Source: Marmoricola sp. (GTDB taxonomy: Bacteria > Actinomycetota > Actinomycetes > Propionibacteriales > Nocardioidaceae). Taken from it: a stretch of DNA of 37,291 nt. Position numbers and translations under genes: made by a program. This document shows, in pieces, positions 25,254 through 34,480 of the stretch (its first letter is position 1; every line of letters starts with the position of its first letter). Location of the stretch: NCBI GenBank assembly GCA_025964795.1, contig JAOPYC010000086.1, positions 1-37,291 of the forward strand, in the 5' to 3' direction. The notes beneath the pieces were generated by a model that worked only from the letters and a program-made list of their open reading frames with translations, was not told where the DNA came from and made no database searches.

Positions 25254-25468
25254 GTGAGCGTGCGGGTGATGCCGTCGAGGGTCTGCACCTTGGCGACGAC
25301 CAGCTTGCCCAGCTCGTCGACGTTGCGCGCCTCGGCGCGCACGATCACGTCGTAGGGACCCGTGACGTCCTCCGCGAGGATGACGCCCTTGATGTCGGTG
25401 ATCCGTTGAGCTACCTCAGCGGCCTTGCCGACATCGGTCTGGATCAGGATGTAGGCCTGGACGACCAT
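25232..25468 (-). CDS. Stand-alone Lrp/AsnC-type RAM ligand-binding domain protein
   Basis: A 78-aa protein made of one RAM (regulation of amino-acid metabolism) domain: VQAYILIQTDVGKAAEVAQR, ILAEDVTGPYDVIVRAEARN and the LTCPVVHI end. It has no DNA-binding part. Such proteins form dimers or higher rings that bind amino acids and may modulate full Lrp regulators. The ATG at 25468 has GGGAG six bases upstream. It overlaps the DUF3515 start by 22 nt, so the two form a short operon. It is divergent from thiL. Confidence 0.88.
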   Translation of the reverse strand: MVVQAYILIQTDVGKAAEVAQRITDIKGVILAEDVTGPYDVIVRAEARNVDELGKLVVAKVQTLDGITRTLTCPVVHI

Positions 25469-25586
25469 GTGGACTCCCTCGATGGATCGAAAAGATCTGA
25501 ACCGTCTCGCAACCTACCGGACGACCGACCCCGGTGGAACCGACGGCCCCGGCGGAACCGGCCCGACGATCTGGTGGGATGGCGCC

Positions 25587-26564
25587 ATGAGTCCCTCCCA
25601 GCCGTTCCCTCCCGACGCCACGCTGGCCGACGTGGGGGAGTTCGGCCTGATCTCCGCGCTGTCCGGCCGGTTCGACCAGGGATCCCAGGTCTTCGTCGGC
25701 CCGGGTGACGACGCGGCCGTCCTGCGAACACCCCGGGGCCACGTGGTCGTCTCGACGGACCTGCTGGTGGAGGGCCGGCACTTCCGGCGCGAGTGGGCGC
25801 CGGCCCGTGACATCGGTCGCAAGGCCGCCGCCTCCAACCTCTCCGACATCAACGCGATGGGCGGCACCGCGCACTCGCTCACCGTGGGGCTCGGCGCTCC
25901 CGCCGACCTGCCCGTGGCGTGGGCGATCGACCTGGCCGACGGCATCGCCGAGGAGGCCGCCCTGGTGGGTGCCAGCGTCGTCGGCGGCGACCTGACCACC
26001 GCGAAGGAGGTCGTGATCGCGGTCACGGTGCTCGGCACCTGCGACATCGCCCCGGTCCTGCGCAGCGGTGCGCGGGCCGGGGACGTGGTCGCGATGGCCG
26101 GTCGCCAGGGCTGGGCCGCCGCGGGGCTGGCCGTGCTGGCCCGCGGGTTCCGGTCGCCGCGCGCCCTCGTCGAGGCCTACCAGCGCCCGCAGCCGCCGTA
26201 CGCCGCGGGCCCGCTCGCCGCCCAGGCCGGGGCCACGTCGATGATCGACGTCTCCGACGGCCTGCTCGCCGACCTCGGTCATGTGGCCCACGACTCGGGC
26301 GTGGCCGTCGACGTCCGCCGCGACGCCTTCGAGCTCGCCGACCCGATGCACGCGGTGGGGTCGGCCCTCGGCGTCGACCCGATGCAGTTCGTCCTCGGCG
26401 GCGGTGACGACCACGCCATCGTGGCGACCTTCCCGGCCGGCACGGCCCTGCCCGAGGGCTTCACCGCGATCGGGTCGGTCGGTGAGGCGGGGGAGGCCGG
26501 GCCGGTGGTCACGGTCGACGGCGCGGCGTACGACGGACCGACCGGCTGGTCCCACTTCCAGTAG
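25587..26564 (+). CDS. thiL: Thiamine-monophosphate kinase
   Basis: A 325-aa kinase that makes thiamine pyrophosphate from thiamine monophosphate. AIRS/PurM-fold motifs are clear: FVGPGDDAAVL, VVSTDLLVEGRHFRREW, AASNLSDINAMGG, VGGDLTTAKE, IDVSDGLLADLGH and VLGGGDDHAIVATF. No TPP riboswitch-like structure is visible in the 118-bp gap upstream. The ATG at 25587 has only a weak GGTGGGA upstream. It converges on rpmB with a bidirectional terminator between. Confidence 0.95.
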   Translation: MSPSQPFPPDATLADVGEFGLISALSGRFDQGSQVFVGPGDDAAVLRTPRGHVVVSTDLLVEGRHFRREWAPARDIGRKAAASNLSDINAMGGTAHSLTVGLGAPADLPVAWAIDLADGIAEEAALVGASVVGGDLTTAKEVVIAVTVLGTCDIAPVLRSGARAGDVVAMAGRQGWAAAGLAVLARGFRSPRALVEAYQRPQPPYAAGPLAAQAGATSMIDVSDGLLADLGHVAHDSGVAVDVRRDAFELADPMHAVGSALGVDPMQFVLGGGDDHAIVATFPAGTALPEGFTAIGSVGEAGEAGPVVTVDGAAYDGPTGWSHFQ

Positions 26565-26578
26565 CCCGGGAAAGCCAA

Positions 26579-26610
26579 GACGCCGCCTCCGAGGTCTCGG
26601 AGGCGGCGTC
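26579..26610. terminator. Bidirectional terminator between thiL and rpmB
   Basis: GACGCCGCCTCCGA (26579-26592) pairs perfectly with TCGGAGGCGGCGTC (26597-26610) around a GGTC loop. It lies between the convergent stops of thiL (26564) and rpmB (26630) and can serve both strands. Confidence 0.85.
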
Positions 26611-26629
26611 CCGGTGGATGTTCAGGGGG

Positions 26630-26815
26630 TCAGCGGGAGACCTTGCCGGCCTTGAGGCAGCCGGTGCACACGTTGAGGCGCTTCGGCGTTCCGTTGACGG
26701 TGGCGCGGACGCGCTGGATGTTCGGGTCGAAGCGACGCTTCGTGATCTTGCGCGACCAGGGTCGGTTGTTGCCGAAACCAGGCTTCTTGGCGCAGATGTC
26801 GCAGACGGCGGCCAC
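26630..26815 (-). CDS. rpmB: 50S ribosomal protein L28
   Basis: A 61-aa ribosomal protein, normal length. It is the zinc-binding (C+) type: CDIC near the N terminus and CTGC near the C terminus, around the conserved NNRPWSRKITKRRFDPNIQ core. The GTG at 26815 has GAGGAG with a 5-nt spacer. Many actinobacteria also carry a zinc-free L28 paralog elsewhere that replaces this one under zinc starvation. It is transcribed away from the DAK2 gene. Confidence 0.96.
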   Translation of the reverse strand: MAAVCDICAKKPGFGNNRPWSRKITKRRFDPNIQRVRATVNGTPKRLNVCTGCLKAGKVSR

Positions 26816-26994
26816 CGGGCACTCCTCGGGTATTACTAGGGATTCGAATGGGGGTCCGACACCCATCATGAAAGATGGTCCGGACAACCGCACGAGAATA
26901 ACTCAGAGCCATGGCCGGACGCGAATCGAGCGGGACCGAGGCGCGAACAACTACGGTGATCCCTCACCACGCACGCCCCGGGAGAGTACGACGC

Positions 26995-28635
26995 ATGCCA
27001 GCACGCGAGGAGGTCGCCACCTTCGACCTCGACGTCGTACGCCGATTCGCCGAGCTCGCGGTGGACGGGCTGTCGGCGGCGCGCGAGGAGATCGACGCCC
27101 TCAACGTCTACCCGGTCCCGGACGGCGACACCGGCACCAACATGTTCCTGACCGTCGAGGCCGCGCGGGACACGATGCTGGCCGCCCTGGAGGAGGACCC
27201 GGGTGACCTGCGGGCCGCGATGCAGGCCTACTCACGGGGCGCCCTGCTGGGCGCGCGGGGCAACTCCGGGGTGATCCTCAGCCAGCTGGTCGGGGCGCTG
27301 CTGCGCCGCATCGGCCGGGCCGGGCCGGAGGACCGGTCGGCGGAGGTGTTCGCCGAGGGGATGGCGCTGGCCACCGACGCGGCGTACTCCGCGGTCGGCA
27401 AGCCGGTCGAGGGCACGATCCTGTCCGTGGCCCGGGCCGCCTCCGAGGCGGCGTCGCTGGCCGCGAAGGATCCTGAGAACCGGCTCGGCGCCGTGGTCCA
27501 CGCGGCCGCCAGCGCCGCCCGGGAGGCCCTGGCGCTCACCCCGGAGCAGCTGCCCCTGCTCAAGGACGCCGGTGTCGTCGACGCCGGGGGCCGCGGGCTG
27601 TGCGTTGTCCTGGACTCGGCCGAGTCGTCGATCACCGGGCAGCGCGCGACCACGACCGCGCCCCAGTTCGGCACGCCGGCGATCCCGGTGGCCCGGGTCC
27701 CCACGGGCGACCTGACCGAGGACGGCCCGGCCTACGAGGTGATGTACCTCCTCGAGGCGGGTGACGACGCCATCCCGTCCCTGCGCCAGGAGCTCGGCCC
27801 GCTGGGCGACTCGCTCGTCGTGGTCGGCGGCGAGGGCCTGTGGAACGTGCACATCCACGTCGACGACGTCGGCGCTGCGGTCGAGGCGGGCATCCGCGCC
27901 GGCTCGCCACGACGCATCTCGGTCACCCACTTCGCCGAGCAGATCGAGCGCGCCCGCGGCAAGCGCTCCGAGCGCCGCGGCCGCAAGCTGGTCATCGTCG
28001 CCGCCGGGCCCGGCCTGGTCGAGCTGTTCACCGAGGCCGGCGCCGAGGTCCTCGAGGGCGGCGCCGGCCGGCGGCCCAGCACCGGCGAGGTCCTCGCCGC
28101 GATCGAGGCCACGGGGGCCCAGGAGGTCATCGTGCTGCCCAACGACCCCGACTCGATCGGTGTGGCCGAGGCCGCCGCCCACGAGGCCGAGGCCAAGGGC
28201 ATCCACGTCGTGGTGATCCCCACCCGCGCCCAGGTGCAGGGGATCGCCGCCCTGGCCGTGCACGAGCCCGGCCGCCCGCTGGACAGCGACGTCGTCCAGA
28301 TGACCGCGGCCGCCCGCGGGGCCCGGCACGGGGCCGTGACGGTGGCCGCCAAGGACGCGATGACCTCGGCCGGGCCCTGCTCGGCGGGCGACATCCTCGG
28401 CGTGGTCCACGGCGACTTCGCGATCGTGGGCGAGGACGTCTTCGAGGTGGCCACGGGGGTGCTGGAGCGGCTGCTCGGTGGTGGTGGCGAGCTGGTCACG
28501 CTGGTGGCCGGCGCCGAGGCGGGCGACCTCGCCGAGGCCTGCGAGCACTGGGTCCAGCGGGCCCACCCGGGAGTCGACGTGGCGATCTACCGGGGTGGGC
28601 AGGAGCGCTACCCGTTGCTGATGGCGGTGGAGTAG
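26995..28635 (+). CDS. DAK2-domain protein, YloV/FakA-like fatty-acid kinase-type
   Basis: A 546-aa protein with an N-terminal DAK2 ATP-binding domain (NVYPVPDGDTGTNMFLTVE at about 37-55; GALLGARGNSGVILSQ; KDAGVVDAGGRGL) and a C-terminal YloV/FakA-like domain (VIVLPNDPDSIGVAEAA, VVIPTRAQVQGIAAL). Firmicute FakA phosphorylates fatty acids bound to a DegV-type FakB; a FakB gene is not in this window, so the activity here is inferred. The ATG at 26995 has GGGAGAG upstream. The stop overlaps the recG start by one base (TAGTG). This pairing with recG is widely conserved in actinobacteria. Confidence 0.9.
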   Translation: MPAREEVATFDLDVVRRFAELAVDGLSAAREEIDALNVYPVPDGDTGTNMFLTVEAARDTMLAALEEDPGDLRAAMQAYSRGALLGARGNSGVILSQLVGALLRRIGRAGPEDRSAEVFAEGMALATDAAYSAVGKPVEGTILSVARAASEAASLAAKDPENRLGAVVHAAASAAREALALTPEQLPLLKDAGVVDAGGRGLCVVLDSAESSITGQRATTTAPQFGTPAIPVARVPTGDLTEDGPAYEVMYLLEAGDDAIPSLRQELGPLGDSLVVVGGEGLWNVHIHVDDVGAAVEAGIRAGSPRRISVTHFAEQIERARGKRSERRGRKLVIVAAGPGLVELFTEAGAEVLEGGAGRRPSTGEVLAAIEATGAQEVIVLPNDPDSIGVAEAAAHEAEAKGIHVVVIPTRAQVQGIAALAVHEPGRPLDSDVVQMTAAARGARHGAVTVAAKDAMTSAGPCSAGDILGVVHGDFAIVGEDVFEVATGVLERLLGGGGELVTLVAGAEAGDLAEACEHWVQRAHPGVDVAIYRGGQERYPLLMAVE

Positions 28636-30803
28636 TGGCGGTCTCGTGGAGCTCGCCCGTCTCGGTGGTGGGCGGCAAGAACTACTCCAAGATCATCAAG
28701 GCCACCGGCGTCGAGACGGTCGGCGACCTGCTCGGGATCTACCCGCGGCGCTACGTCCCCAAGGGGACGCTCAGCGAGCTCGAGGAGCTGAACGAGGGCG
28801 ACCTGCTCTCGCTGGTGGGCGAGGTCGTCTCGTCGGTGCAGAAGACCTACCAGGACCGGCGTACGCACCGCACGGCGTACCGCCTCGAGGTCCGGGTCCG
28901 GGCCGAGGACGGCAGCCTGCTGCTCACCTACTTCGACAAGCACAAGTCCACCGCCGACTGGCGGGCCGAGAGCGAGCTGCCCCGGGGCGCCGTCGGGGTG
29001 TTCAGCGGTCGGCTGAAGTGGTTCAACAACCAGTGGCAGCTGACCAACCCCGCCTCCAGGATGTACGGCGCGGGTGACGACCTCGCCGAGATGCCCGACC
29101 TGATCCCGCTCTACGCCTCGGTGGCCGGCGTGACCACCTGGCAGTTCGAGGACACCATCCGGCTCGCCCTCGACCTCGTCCAGGAGATCCCCGAGGTGCT
29201 GCCCGCCGAGGTGCGCGAGGCCGAGGACCTGATCGAGGCGGGCCCGGCGCTGCGCTGGATCCACCGCCCCGACACCTGGGCGCAGAAGGTGAGCGCCGAG
29301 AAGCGGCTGAAGTACGACGAGGCCTTCGTCACCCAGACCGTCCTCGCCCGGCGCCGGGCCGCCATCGAGGGCACCCGCGCCAACCCCCGGCCCGGAGCCC
29401 CCGGCGGCCTCCTCGACCGCTTCGACGAGCGGCTGCCGTTCACCCTGACCGACGGGCAGCGCGCGGTCGCGGAAGAGATCTCCGGCGAGCTCGGCCTCGG
29501 GCACCCGATGCACCGGCTGCTGCAGGGGGAGGTCGGCTCGGGCAAGACCGTGGTCGCCCTGCGCGCCATGCTCCAGGTGGTCGACTCCGGCGGCCAGGCG
29601 GCCCTGCTGGCACCGACCGAGGTGCTCGCCCAGCAGCACCAGCGCTCGATCACCGCCATGCTCGGCGACCTCGCCTCCGGTGGCTTCCTGGGTGGCGCCG
29701 AGGGGGCCACTCGGGTGGCGCTGCTGACCGGCTCGCTCAACGCGGTGGCCCGCAGGCAGGCGCTCGCCGAGGCCGCGGGCGGGGAGGCGGGGATCGTGAT
29801 CGGCACCCACGCGCTGCTGGAGGACAAGGTGCAGTTCGCCGACCTGGGGCTCGTCGTGGTCGACGAGCAGCACCGCTTCGGCGTGGAGCAGCGCGCCGCG
29901 CTGAGCACCAAGGCGGGCACCCCGCCGCACGTGCTGGTGATGACGGCGACCCCGATCCCACGGACGGTGGCGATGACCGTCTTCGGCGACCTGGACACCT
30001 CCACGCTCACCGAACTGCCGGCGGGGCGCGGCGAGGTGCAGACCACGGTGGTGCCGATCCTGGCCCGGCCCGAGTGGCTGGAGCGGGCCTGGGAGCGGGT
30101 CCGCGAGGAGGTCGCCCAGGGGCGGCAGGCCTACGTCGTGTGCGCCCGGATCGACCCCGACGAGCTCGACCCGGACAAGCCCGAGGCGCGGCCGCTGCGC
30201 GCCGTCGAGGAGGTCGCCCCGGACCTCTCCCACGGCGCCCTCCAGGGGCTGCGGATCGAGATGCTCCACGGCCGGCTGCCGCCCGACGAGAAGGACCGGG
30301 TGATGAAGTCCTTCGCCGCCGGCGAGGTCGATGTGCTGGTGTCCACGACCGTCATCGAGGTCGGGGTCGACGTCCCCAACGCCACCGTGATGGTGATCCT
30401 CGACGCCGACCGCTTCGGCGTCTCCCAGCTGCACCAGCTCCGCGGGCGCATCGGCCGCGGCGGCCACTCCGGGCTCTGCCTGCTGGTCAGCGGTGCCGAC
30501 CCGGTGAGCGCGTCGATGGAGCGCCTGGTCGCCGTGGCCGGCACCCGCGACGGCTTCGAGCTCTCCCGGATCGACCTCGAGCAGCGCCGTGAGGGCAACG
30601 TGCTCGGCATCGAGCAGAGTGGCGGCCGTTCCGCCCTCAAGCTGCTCTCGGTGCTCCGCGACGAGGAGGTCATCGAGCGTGCTCGTGCCGCTGCCACGGC
30701 CCACCTCGCCACCGACCCGGGGCTGTCCGCCCTGCCCGCGCTCGCCGAGGCCGTCCGCTGGCTGGAGCAGTCCGAGCAGGCGGACTTCCTGGACATGACA
30801 TGA
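28635..30803 (+). CDS. recG: ATP-dependent DNA helicase RecG
   Basis: A 722-aa branch-migration helicase for stalled forks and recombination intermediates. An OB-fold wedge domain lies at about 55-165. Walker A is GEVGSGKT (about 299-306), the Walker B box is VVDEQHRFG (about 408-416), then TATPIPRT and the motif VI LHQLRGRIGRGG. The RecG-specific C-terminal segment follows. The GTG at 28635 overlaps the preceding stop by one base and has GGAG a few bases upstream, so translation is coupled to the DAK2 gene. Confidence 0.97.
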   Translation: MAVSWSSPVSVVGGKNYSKIIKATGVETVGDLLGIYPRRYVPKGTLSELEELNEGDLLSLVGEVVSSVQKTYQDRRTHRTAYRLEVRVRAEDGSLLLTYFDKHKSTADWRAESELPRGAVGVFSGRLKWFNNQWQLTNPASRMYGAGDDLAEMPDLIPLYASVAGVTTWQFEDTIRLALDLVQEIPEVLPAEVREAEDLIEAGPALRWIHRPDTWAQKVSAEKRLKYDEAFVTQTVLARRRAAIEGTRANPRPGAPGGLLDRFDERLPFTLTDGQRAVAEEISGELGLGHPMHRLLQGEVGSGKTVVALRAMLQVVDSGGQAALLAPTEVLAQQHQRSITAMLGDLASGGFLGGAEGATRVALLTGSLNAVARRQALAEAAGGEAGIVIGTHALLEDKVQFADLGLVVVDEQHRFGVEQRAALSTKAGTPPHVLVMTATPIPRTVAMTVFGDLDTSTLTELPAGRGEVQTTVVPILARPEWLERAWERVREEVAQGRQAYVVCARIDPDELDPDKPEARPLRAVEEVAPDLSHGALQGLRIEMLHGRLPPDEKDRVMKSFAAGEVDVLVSTTVIEVGVDVPNATVMVILDADRFGVSQLHQLRGRIGRGGHSGLCLLVSGADPVSASMERLVAVAGTRDGFELSRIDLEQRREGNVLGIEQSGGRSALKLLSVLRDEEVIERARAAATAHLATDPGLSALPALAEAVRWLEQSEQADFLDMT

Positions 30804-30834
30804 ACGGCACCCATTGCCTCTCGGGAGACAGCAC

Positions 30835-31407
30835 ATGACACGCATCATCGGCGGGTCCTCGGGCGGGCGCCGCCTCAAGACGCCCGGCGGTGAGGCGACC
30901 CGGCCGACGTCCGACCGGGTGCGTGAGGCGCTGTTCTCGACCCTGGAGGCCGACCTCGGCTCGCTCACCGGACTGCGGTTCCTCGACCTGTACGCCGGCT
31001 CGGGCGCTGTCGCCCTGGAGGCGATGTCCCGCGGCGCCGGGGTGGTGACCGCGGTCGAGTCGGACCGTCGTACGGCTCGGCTGGTGGGGGAGAACGCCGC
31101 CACGCTGCGCTTCCACAAGGTCGAGGTGCTCGCGCAGGCGGTGGCCAGGGTGCTCGCCCAGCACCCGCGGGCGCCGTACGACGTGGTGTTCGCCGACCCG
31201 CCGTACGCCCTGGACAACGCGGAGCTCCAGGCGGCGCTCACCCTCCTGGTCGAGCAGGAGTGGCTGGCCACCGGCTCGGTGCTGGTCGTGGAGCGGTCAT
31301 CGCGCACTGCGGAACCGGCCTGGCCGGCGGGGCTGGTGCGCGACCGGGAGAAGAAGTACGGCGAGACGGTGCTCTGGTACGTTCGCGCGGATGTCCCACA
31401 ACCCTGA
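30835..31407 (+). CDS. rsmD: 16S rRNA (guanine(966)-N(2))-methyltransferase
   Basis: A 190-aa methyltransferase that modifies G966 of 16S rRNA. The RsmD N terminus (RIIGGSSGGRRLKTP, RPTSDRVREALF), the SAM motif FLDLYAGSGAVALEAMSRGA and the catalytic DPPY (from Asp121) are intact. The ATG at 30835 has GGGAG 8 nt upstream. It overlaps coaD by 17 nt, a common arrangement that couples the two genes. Confidence 0.95.
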   Translation: MTRIIGGSSGGRRLKTPGGEATRPTSDRVREALFSTLEADLGSLTGLRFLDLYAGSGAVALEAMSRGAGVVTAVESDRRTARLVGENAATLRFHKVEVLAQAVARVLAQHPRAPYDVVFADPPYALDNAELQAALTLLVEQEWLATGSVLVVERSSRTAEPAWPAGLVRDREKKYGETVLWYVRADVPQP

Positions 31408-31924
31408 TCCGGAGCGCCAGGTGCGCCGAGCCGTGTGCCCGGGATCCTTCGACCCGGTGACCAACGGTCACATCGACATCATCTCGCGGGCGTCGCTGCT
31501 CTTCGACGAGGTCGTGGTCGCGGTCGGGATCAACAAGAGCAAGTCCCGGGCCAGGCTGTTCACCGCCGAGGAGCGCATGTCGATGCTGGAGAAGGTCTGT
31601 GCCGACTTCCCCAACGTGACCGTGGCGGGCTTCGAGGGTCTGCTGACCACGTTCTGCGAGGAGCGCGGCATCCGCGCCATCGTCAAGGGCCTGCGCGCGG
31701 TGAGCGACTTCGACTACGAGCTGCAGATGGCCCAGATGAACTCCTCGCTGGTCGACGTCGAGACCGTCTTCATCCCGACCAGCCCGGAGTACTCCTTCCT
31801 GGCCTCCTCGCTGGTCAAGGAGGTCGCCACCTTCGGCGGCGACGTCTCGGGCCTGATCCCCACCGACGTGCTCACCCGGCTGACCGAGCGGCTGGCCGAG
31901 CGGGCCCGCGAGGACCGGGCCTAG
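31391..31924 (+). CDS. coaD: Phosphopantetheine adenylyltransferase
   Basis: A 177-aa enzyme for the penultimate step of coenzyme A synthesis. The nucleotidyltransferase motif is CPGSFDPVTNGHIDII (TNGH, residues about 16-31). VKGLRAVSDFDYELQMAQMN and PEYSFLASSLVKEVA are also characteristic. It overlaps the end of rsmD by 17 nt. The next gene, yceD, has its own promoter, so this operon probably ends here. Confidence 0.97.
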   Translation: MSHNPDPERQVRRAVCPGSFDPVTNGHIDIISRASLLFDEVVVAVGINKSKSRARLFTAEERMSMLEKVCADFPNVTVAGFEGLLTTFCEERGIRAIVKGLRAVSDFDYELQMAQMNSSLVDVETVFIPTSPEYSFLASSLVKEVATFGGDVSGLIPTDVLTRLTERLAERAREDRA

Positions 31925-31934
31925 AGCCCTCGGA

Positions 31935-31964
31935 TTGGTCGCACGGCGGATCGGCCGGTAGACT
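31935..31964 (+). promoter_or_regulatory. Promoter of the yceD-rpmF-rnc-mutM operon
   Basis: TTGGTC at 31935-31940 and TAGACT at 31959-31964 are separated by 18 nt. The -10 fits TANNNT and lies about 14 nt before the yceD ATG, just upstream of its CGGAG ribosome binding site. Confidence 0.6.
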
Positions 31965-31977
31965 CCCGGAGTTCTGC

Positions 31978-32574
31978 ATGTACCACGACGGAAGTGACAC
32001 CTTGCGCAGTCTCGACCCGAGAGCGCCGCTCGTGCTCGACACCCGCGAGCTCGGCCGCCGCCCGGGGTCGCAACGCAAGATGTCGTTCTCCGCCGAGGCG
32101 CCTGCAGAGCTTGGCATCGAGATCCTGGGCGTTCCCGAGGGCAGCAAGATCGGCATCGATCTGCGGCTCGAGGCGGTCATGGAAGGGGTGCTCGTCACCG
32201 GCACGGCGCAAGCCGAGCTCGTGGGCGAGTGCGCACGGTGCCTGGAGGCGATCGAGGACACGATCTCGGTCGACATCCAGGAGCTGTTCGTCTACGACGA
32301 CCCCGACCATGCTGCACGCGGTGACGACCTGGACGACGAGGTCAGCCGGCTCGAGGGAGACCTGATCGACCTCGAGCCACTGCTGCGGGACGCGGTGGTG
32401 CTTGCACTGCCGTTCCAGCCGCTGTGCCGGGACGACTGCCCGGGTCTGTGCATCGAGTGCGGTGCGCGGCTCGCGGACGACCCGGACCATCGGCACGACG
32501 CGCCGGTCGACCCCAGGTGGGCCGCCCTCGGCGAGGTCGTCGTGGACGAGAACCAAGCACCACCCCAAGCCTGA
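31978..32574 (+). CDS. yceD: YceD family protein (DUF177)
   Basis: A 198-aa DUF177 protein. The core LVLDTRELGRRPGS, the CARCLEAIEDTISVDIQELF segment and the C-terminal cysteine cluster LCRDDCPGLCIECG are typical of the family and may bind zinc. YceD genes sit directly before rpmF in many bacteria and have been linked to 23S rRNA and ribosome metabolism, so a role in large-subunit assembly is likely but not shown here. The ATG at 31978 has CGGAG with a 6-nt spacer. Confidence 0.9.
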   Translation: MYHDGSDTLRSLDPRAPLVLDTRELGRRPGSQRKMSFSAEAPAELGIEILGVPEGSKIGIDLRLEAVMEGVLVTGTAQAELVGECARCLEAIEDTISVDIQELFVYDDPDHAARGDDLDDEVSRLEGDLIDLEPLLRDAVVLALPFQPLCRDDCPGLCIECGARLADDPDHRHDAPVDPRWAALGEVVVDENQAPPQA

Positions 32575-32616
32575 CCCACACCGAGCACGATCCACCCGAA
32601 ACCCCTAGGAGCAACC

Positions 32617-32802
32617 GTGGCTGTCCCGAAGCGGAAGATGTCGCGTAGCAACACGCGTCACCGTCGTTCTGCCTGGAAGGCCGTCGCGCCCTCGCTCGTG
32701 ACCTGCACCAACCCGGCCTGCGGCGCCAAGCACCTGCCGCACCGCGCCTGCCCGACCTGTGGGCAGTACGGCGCCAAGGCCGACCGTCGTCAGGTCCTCT
32801 GA
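32617..32802 (+). CDS. rpmF: 50S ribosomal protein L32
   Basis: A 61-aa ribosomal protein of normal length with the expected start [20 protein letters not shown] and a zinc-type cysteine set (CTNPACG and CPTCG). The GTG at 32617 has AGGAG a few bases upstream. It follows yceD by 42 bp and precedes rnc in the usual order. Confidence 0.97.
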   Translation: MAVPKRKMSRSNTRHRRSAWKAVAPSLVTCTNPACGAKHLPHRACPTCGQYGAKADRRQVL

Positions 32803-32816
32803 CCGCGGGCCCTGGG

Positions 32817-33557
32817 TTGCCAGCAGCAGCGGGCTCGGCCGACAGCGACGACCTGCGTGAGGCGCTCGGAGATCCGACCCTGGATCCCGAGCTGCTTCAG
32901 CTTGCCCTGACGCACCGCTCCTACGCCTACGAGAACGGCAACCTGCCGACCAACGAGCGCCTGGAGTTCCTCGGCGACTCGGTGCTCGGCGTGATCATCA
33001 CCGAGACCCTCTACGTCACCCACCCGACCCTCTCCGAGGGCCGGCTGGCCAAGCTCCGGGCGGCGGTCGTGAACGCCCGGGCCCTGGCGGAGGTCGCCCG
33101 CACCATCGGGCTCGGCGTGCACATCCACCTCGGCAAGGGCGAGGAGGCGACCGGCGGCCGCGACAAGGCCTCGATCCTCTCCGACACCGTCGAGGCCGTG
33201 ATCGGGGCGGTCTACCTCTCCGGGGGCTTCGAGAACGCCGCCCGCCTGGTGCACCTGCTCTTCGACCCGATGCTCGAGGCCGCGGCCGCGATGGGCGCCG
33301 GCCTCGACTGGAAGACCAGCCTGCAGGAGCTCAGCGCCCTGCACGGCTTCGGCGTGCCGGAGTACGTCATCGAGGACGCCGGCCCCGACCACATGAAGAC
33401 CTTCACCGCCCAGGTCCGGGTGGCCGAGCGGCTGCACGGCCACGGCGTCGGCCGGTCGAAGAAGGAGGCGGAGCAGCAGGCCGCCGAGTCGGCCTACCGC
33501 ACGCTGAGCTCCGAGCTCCCCGTCGCGGAGGTAGCCACCCCGCACCTCGATGCCTGA
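32817..33557 (+). CDS. rnc: Ribonuclease III
   Basis: A 246-aa double-strand RNA endonuclease for rRNA maturation and mRNA decay. The signature [13 protein letters not shown] (residues 46-58, with metal-binding Glu50 and Asp54) and the second acidic set [12 protein letters not shown] are present. A double-stranded RNA-binding domain fills about 165-240 ([29 protein letters not shown]). The start is a TTG at 32817, 14 bases after the rpmF stop, with no strong ribosome binding site. The end overlaps mutM by 8 nt. Confidence 0.95.
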   Translation: MPAAAGSADSDDLREALGDPTLDPELLQLALTHRSYAYENGNLPTNERLEFLGDSVLGVIITETLYVTHPTLSEGRLAKLRAAVVNARALAEVARTIGLGVHIHLGKGEEATGGRDKASILSDTVEAVIGAVYLSGGFENAARLVHLLFDPMLEAAAAMGAGLDWKTSLQELSALHGFGVPEYVIEDAGPDHMKTFTAQVRVAERLHGHGVGRSKKEAEQQAAESAYRTLSSELPVAEVATPHLDA

Positions 33558-34404
33558 GCTGCCCGAGGTCGAGGTCGTACGCCGCGGCCTGGAGGCGCGC
33601 GTGCTCGGGCACCCGATCCGTCGCGTCGAGGTGCTGCACCCCCGTCCGGTGCGTCGGCACGCCGGCGGCCCCGAGGACTTCGCGGCCCGGCTGACCGGCC
33701 GGACGTTCACGGCTGCCCGCCGGCGCGGCAAGTACCTCTGGCTCTCCCTCGACGACGGGGACGCGCTGCTCGGCCACCTGGGGATGAGCGGCCAGATGCT
33801 GGTGCAGCGGCCCGGCGCCCCCGACGAGCGGCACCTGCGGGTGCGGTTCAGCCTCACCGACGACCTCGAGCTCCGGTTCTGCGACCAGCGGATGTTCGGC
33901 GGCCTGGCCCTGTCCGACGGAGGGGCGGTGCTGCCGCCGGAGATCGCGCACATCGCGCGGGACCCCCTCGACGAGGAGTTCGACGATGCCACCTTCACGC
34001 GGCGGGTGCGCCGCAGCGAGTCGGGGATCAAGCGGCTGCTGCTCAACCAGGCCGTCGTCTCCGGGGTCGGCAACATCTACGCCGACGAGGGGCTGTGGAT
34101 CGCCGAGGTGCACGGCGAGCGGCTCGGGTCCCGGCTGCGTCGTACGGACGTCGAGCGGGTGCTGGCCGGGTGCCGCGCGGTGATGCTCGAGGCGCTGGCC
34201 CAGGGCGGGACGTCCTTCGACGCCCTCTACGTCAACGTCAACGGGCAGAGCGGCTACTTCGACCGGTCCTTGAAGGCCTACGGCCGCGAGAACCAGCCCT
34301 GCCTGCGCTGCGGTACGCCGATCCGGCGGGTCACCTTCATGAACCGCTCGTCGTTCTTCTGCCCGGTCTGCCAGCCGGTGCCGAGGGCCCGTCGCGCGAC
34401 TTGA
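33550..34404 (+). CDS. mutM: Formamidopyrimidine-DNA glycosylase
   Basis: A 284-aa base-excision repair enzyme for 8-oxoguanine and formamidopyrimidines. The N terminus [14 protein letters not shown] supplies catalytic Pro2 and Glu3. Lys61 in RRGKYLWL corresponds to E. coli Lys57. The helix-two-turn-helix [18 protein letters not shown] and the C-terminal zinc finger CLRCG ... CPVCQ are complete. It overlaps rnc by 8 nt. This rnc-mutM-smc neighbourhood is typical of actinobacteria, although two extra genes separate mutM from smc here. Confidence 0.97.
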   Translation: MPELPEVEVVRRGLEARVLGHPIRRVEVLHPRPVRRHAGGPEDFAARLTGRTFTAARRRGKYLWLSLDDGDALLGHLGMSGQMLVQRPGAPDERHLRVRFSLTDDLELRFCDQRMFGGLALSDGGAVLPPEIAHIARDPLDEEFDDATFTRRVRRSESGIKRLLLNQAVVSGVGNIYADEGLWIAEVHGERLGSRLRRTDVERVLAGCRAVMLEALAQGGTSFDALYVNVNGQSGYFDRSLKAYGRENQPCLRCGTPIRRVTFMNRSSFFCPVCQPVPRARRAT

Positions 34405-34433
34405 TGCACACCCGGGGGCGTGAGACTCTGGTA

Positions 34434-34454
34434 GACGGTCCGGGACGGGCCGTC
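34434..34454 (+). terminator. Hairpin between mutM and the small coiled-coil gene
   Basis: GACGGTCC (34434-34441) pairs with GGGCCGTC (34447-34454) with one wobble and a 5-nt loop. A short pyrimidine run CCCCTCGTTT follows. It can end the yceD-to-mutM transcript. Confidence 0.5.
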
Positions 34455-34480
34455 CCCCTCGTTTCGTGGAAGGCACATTC

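Noticed and set aside
25469..25586. TPP riboswitch before thiL
   Set aside because: The gap is 118 bp, mostly serves two divergent starts, and no THI-box motif was seen.
28608..31307. 899-codon open frame on the minus strand opposite recG
   Set aside because: It is a shadow of recG caused by high GC at third positions; its composition is not protein-like and recG is unmistakable.
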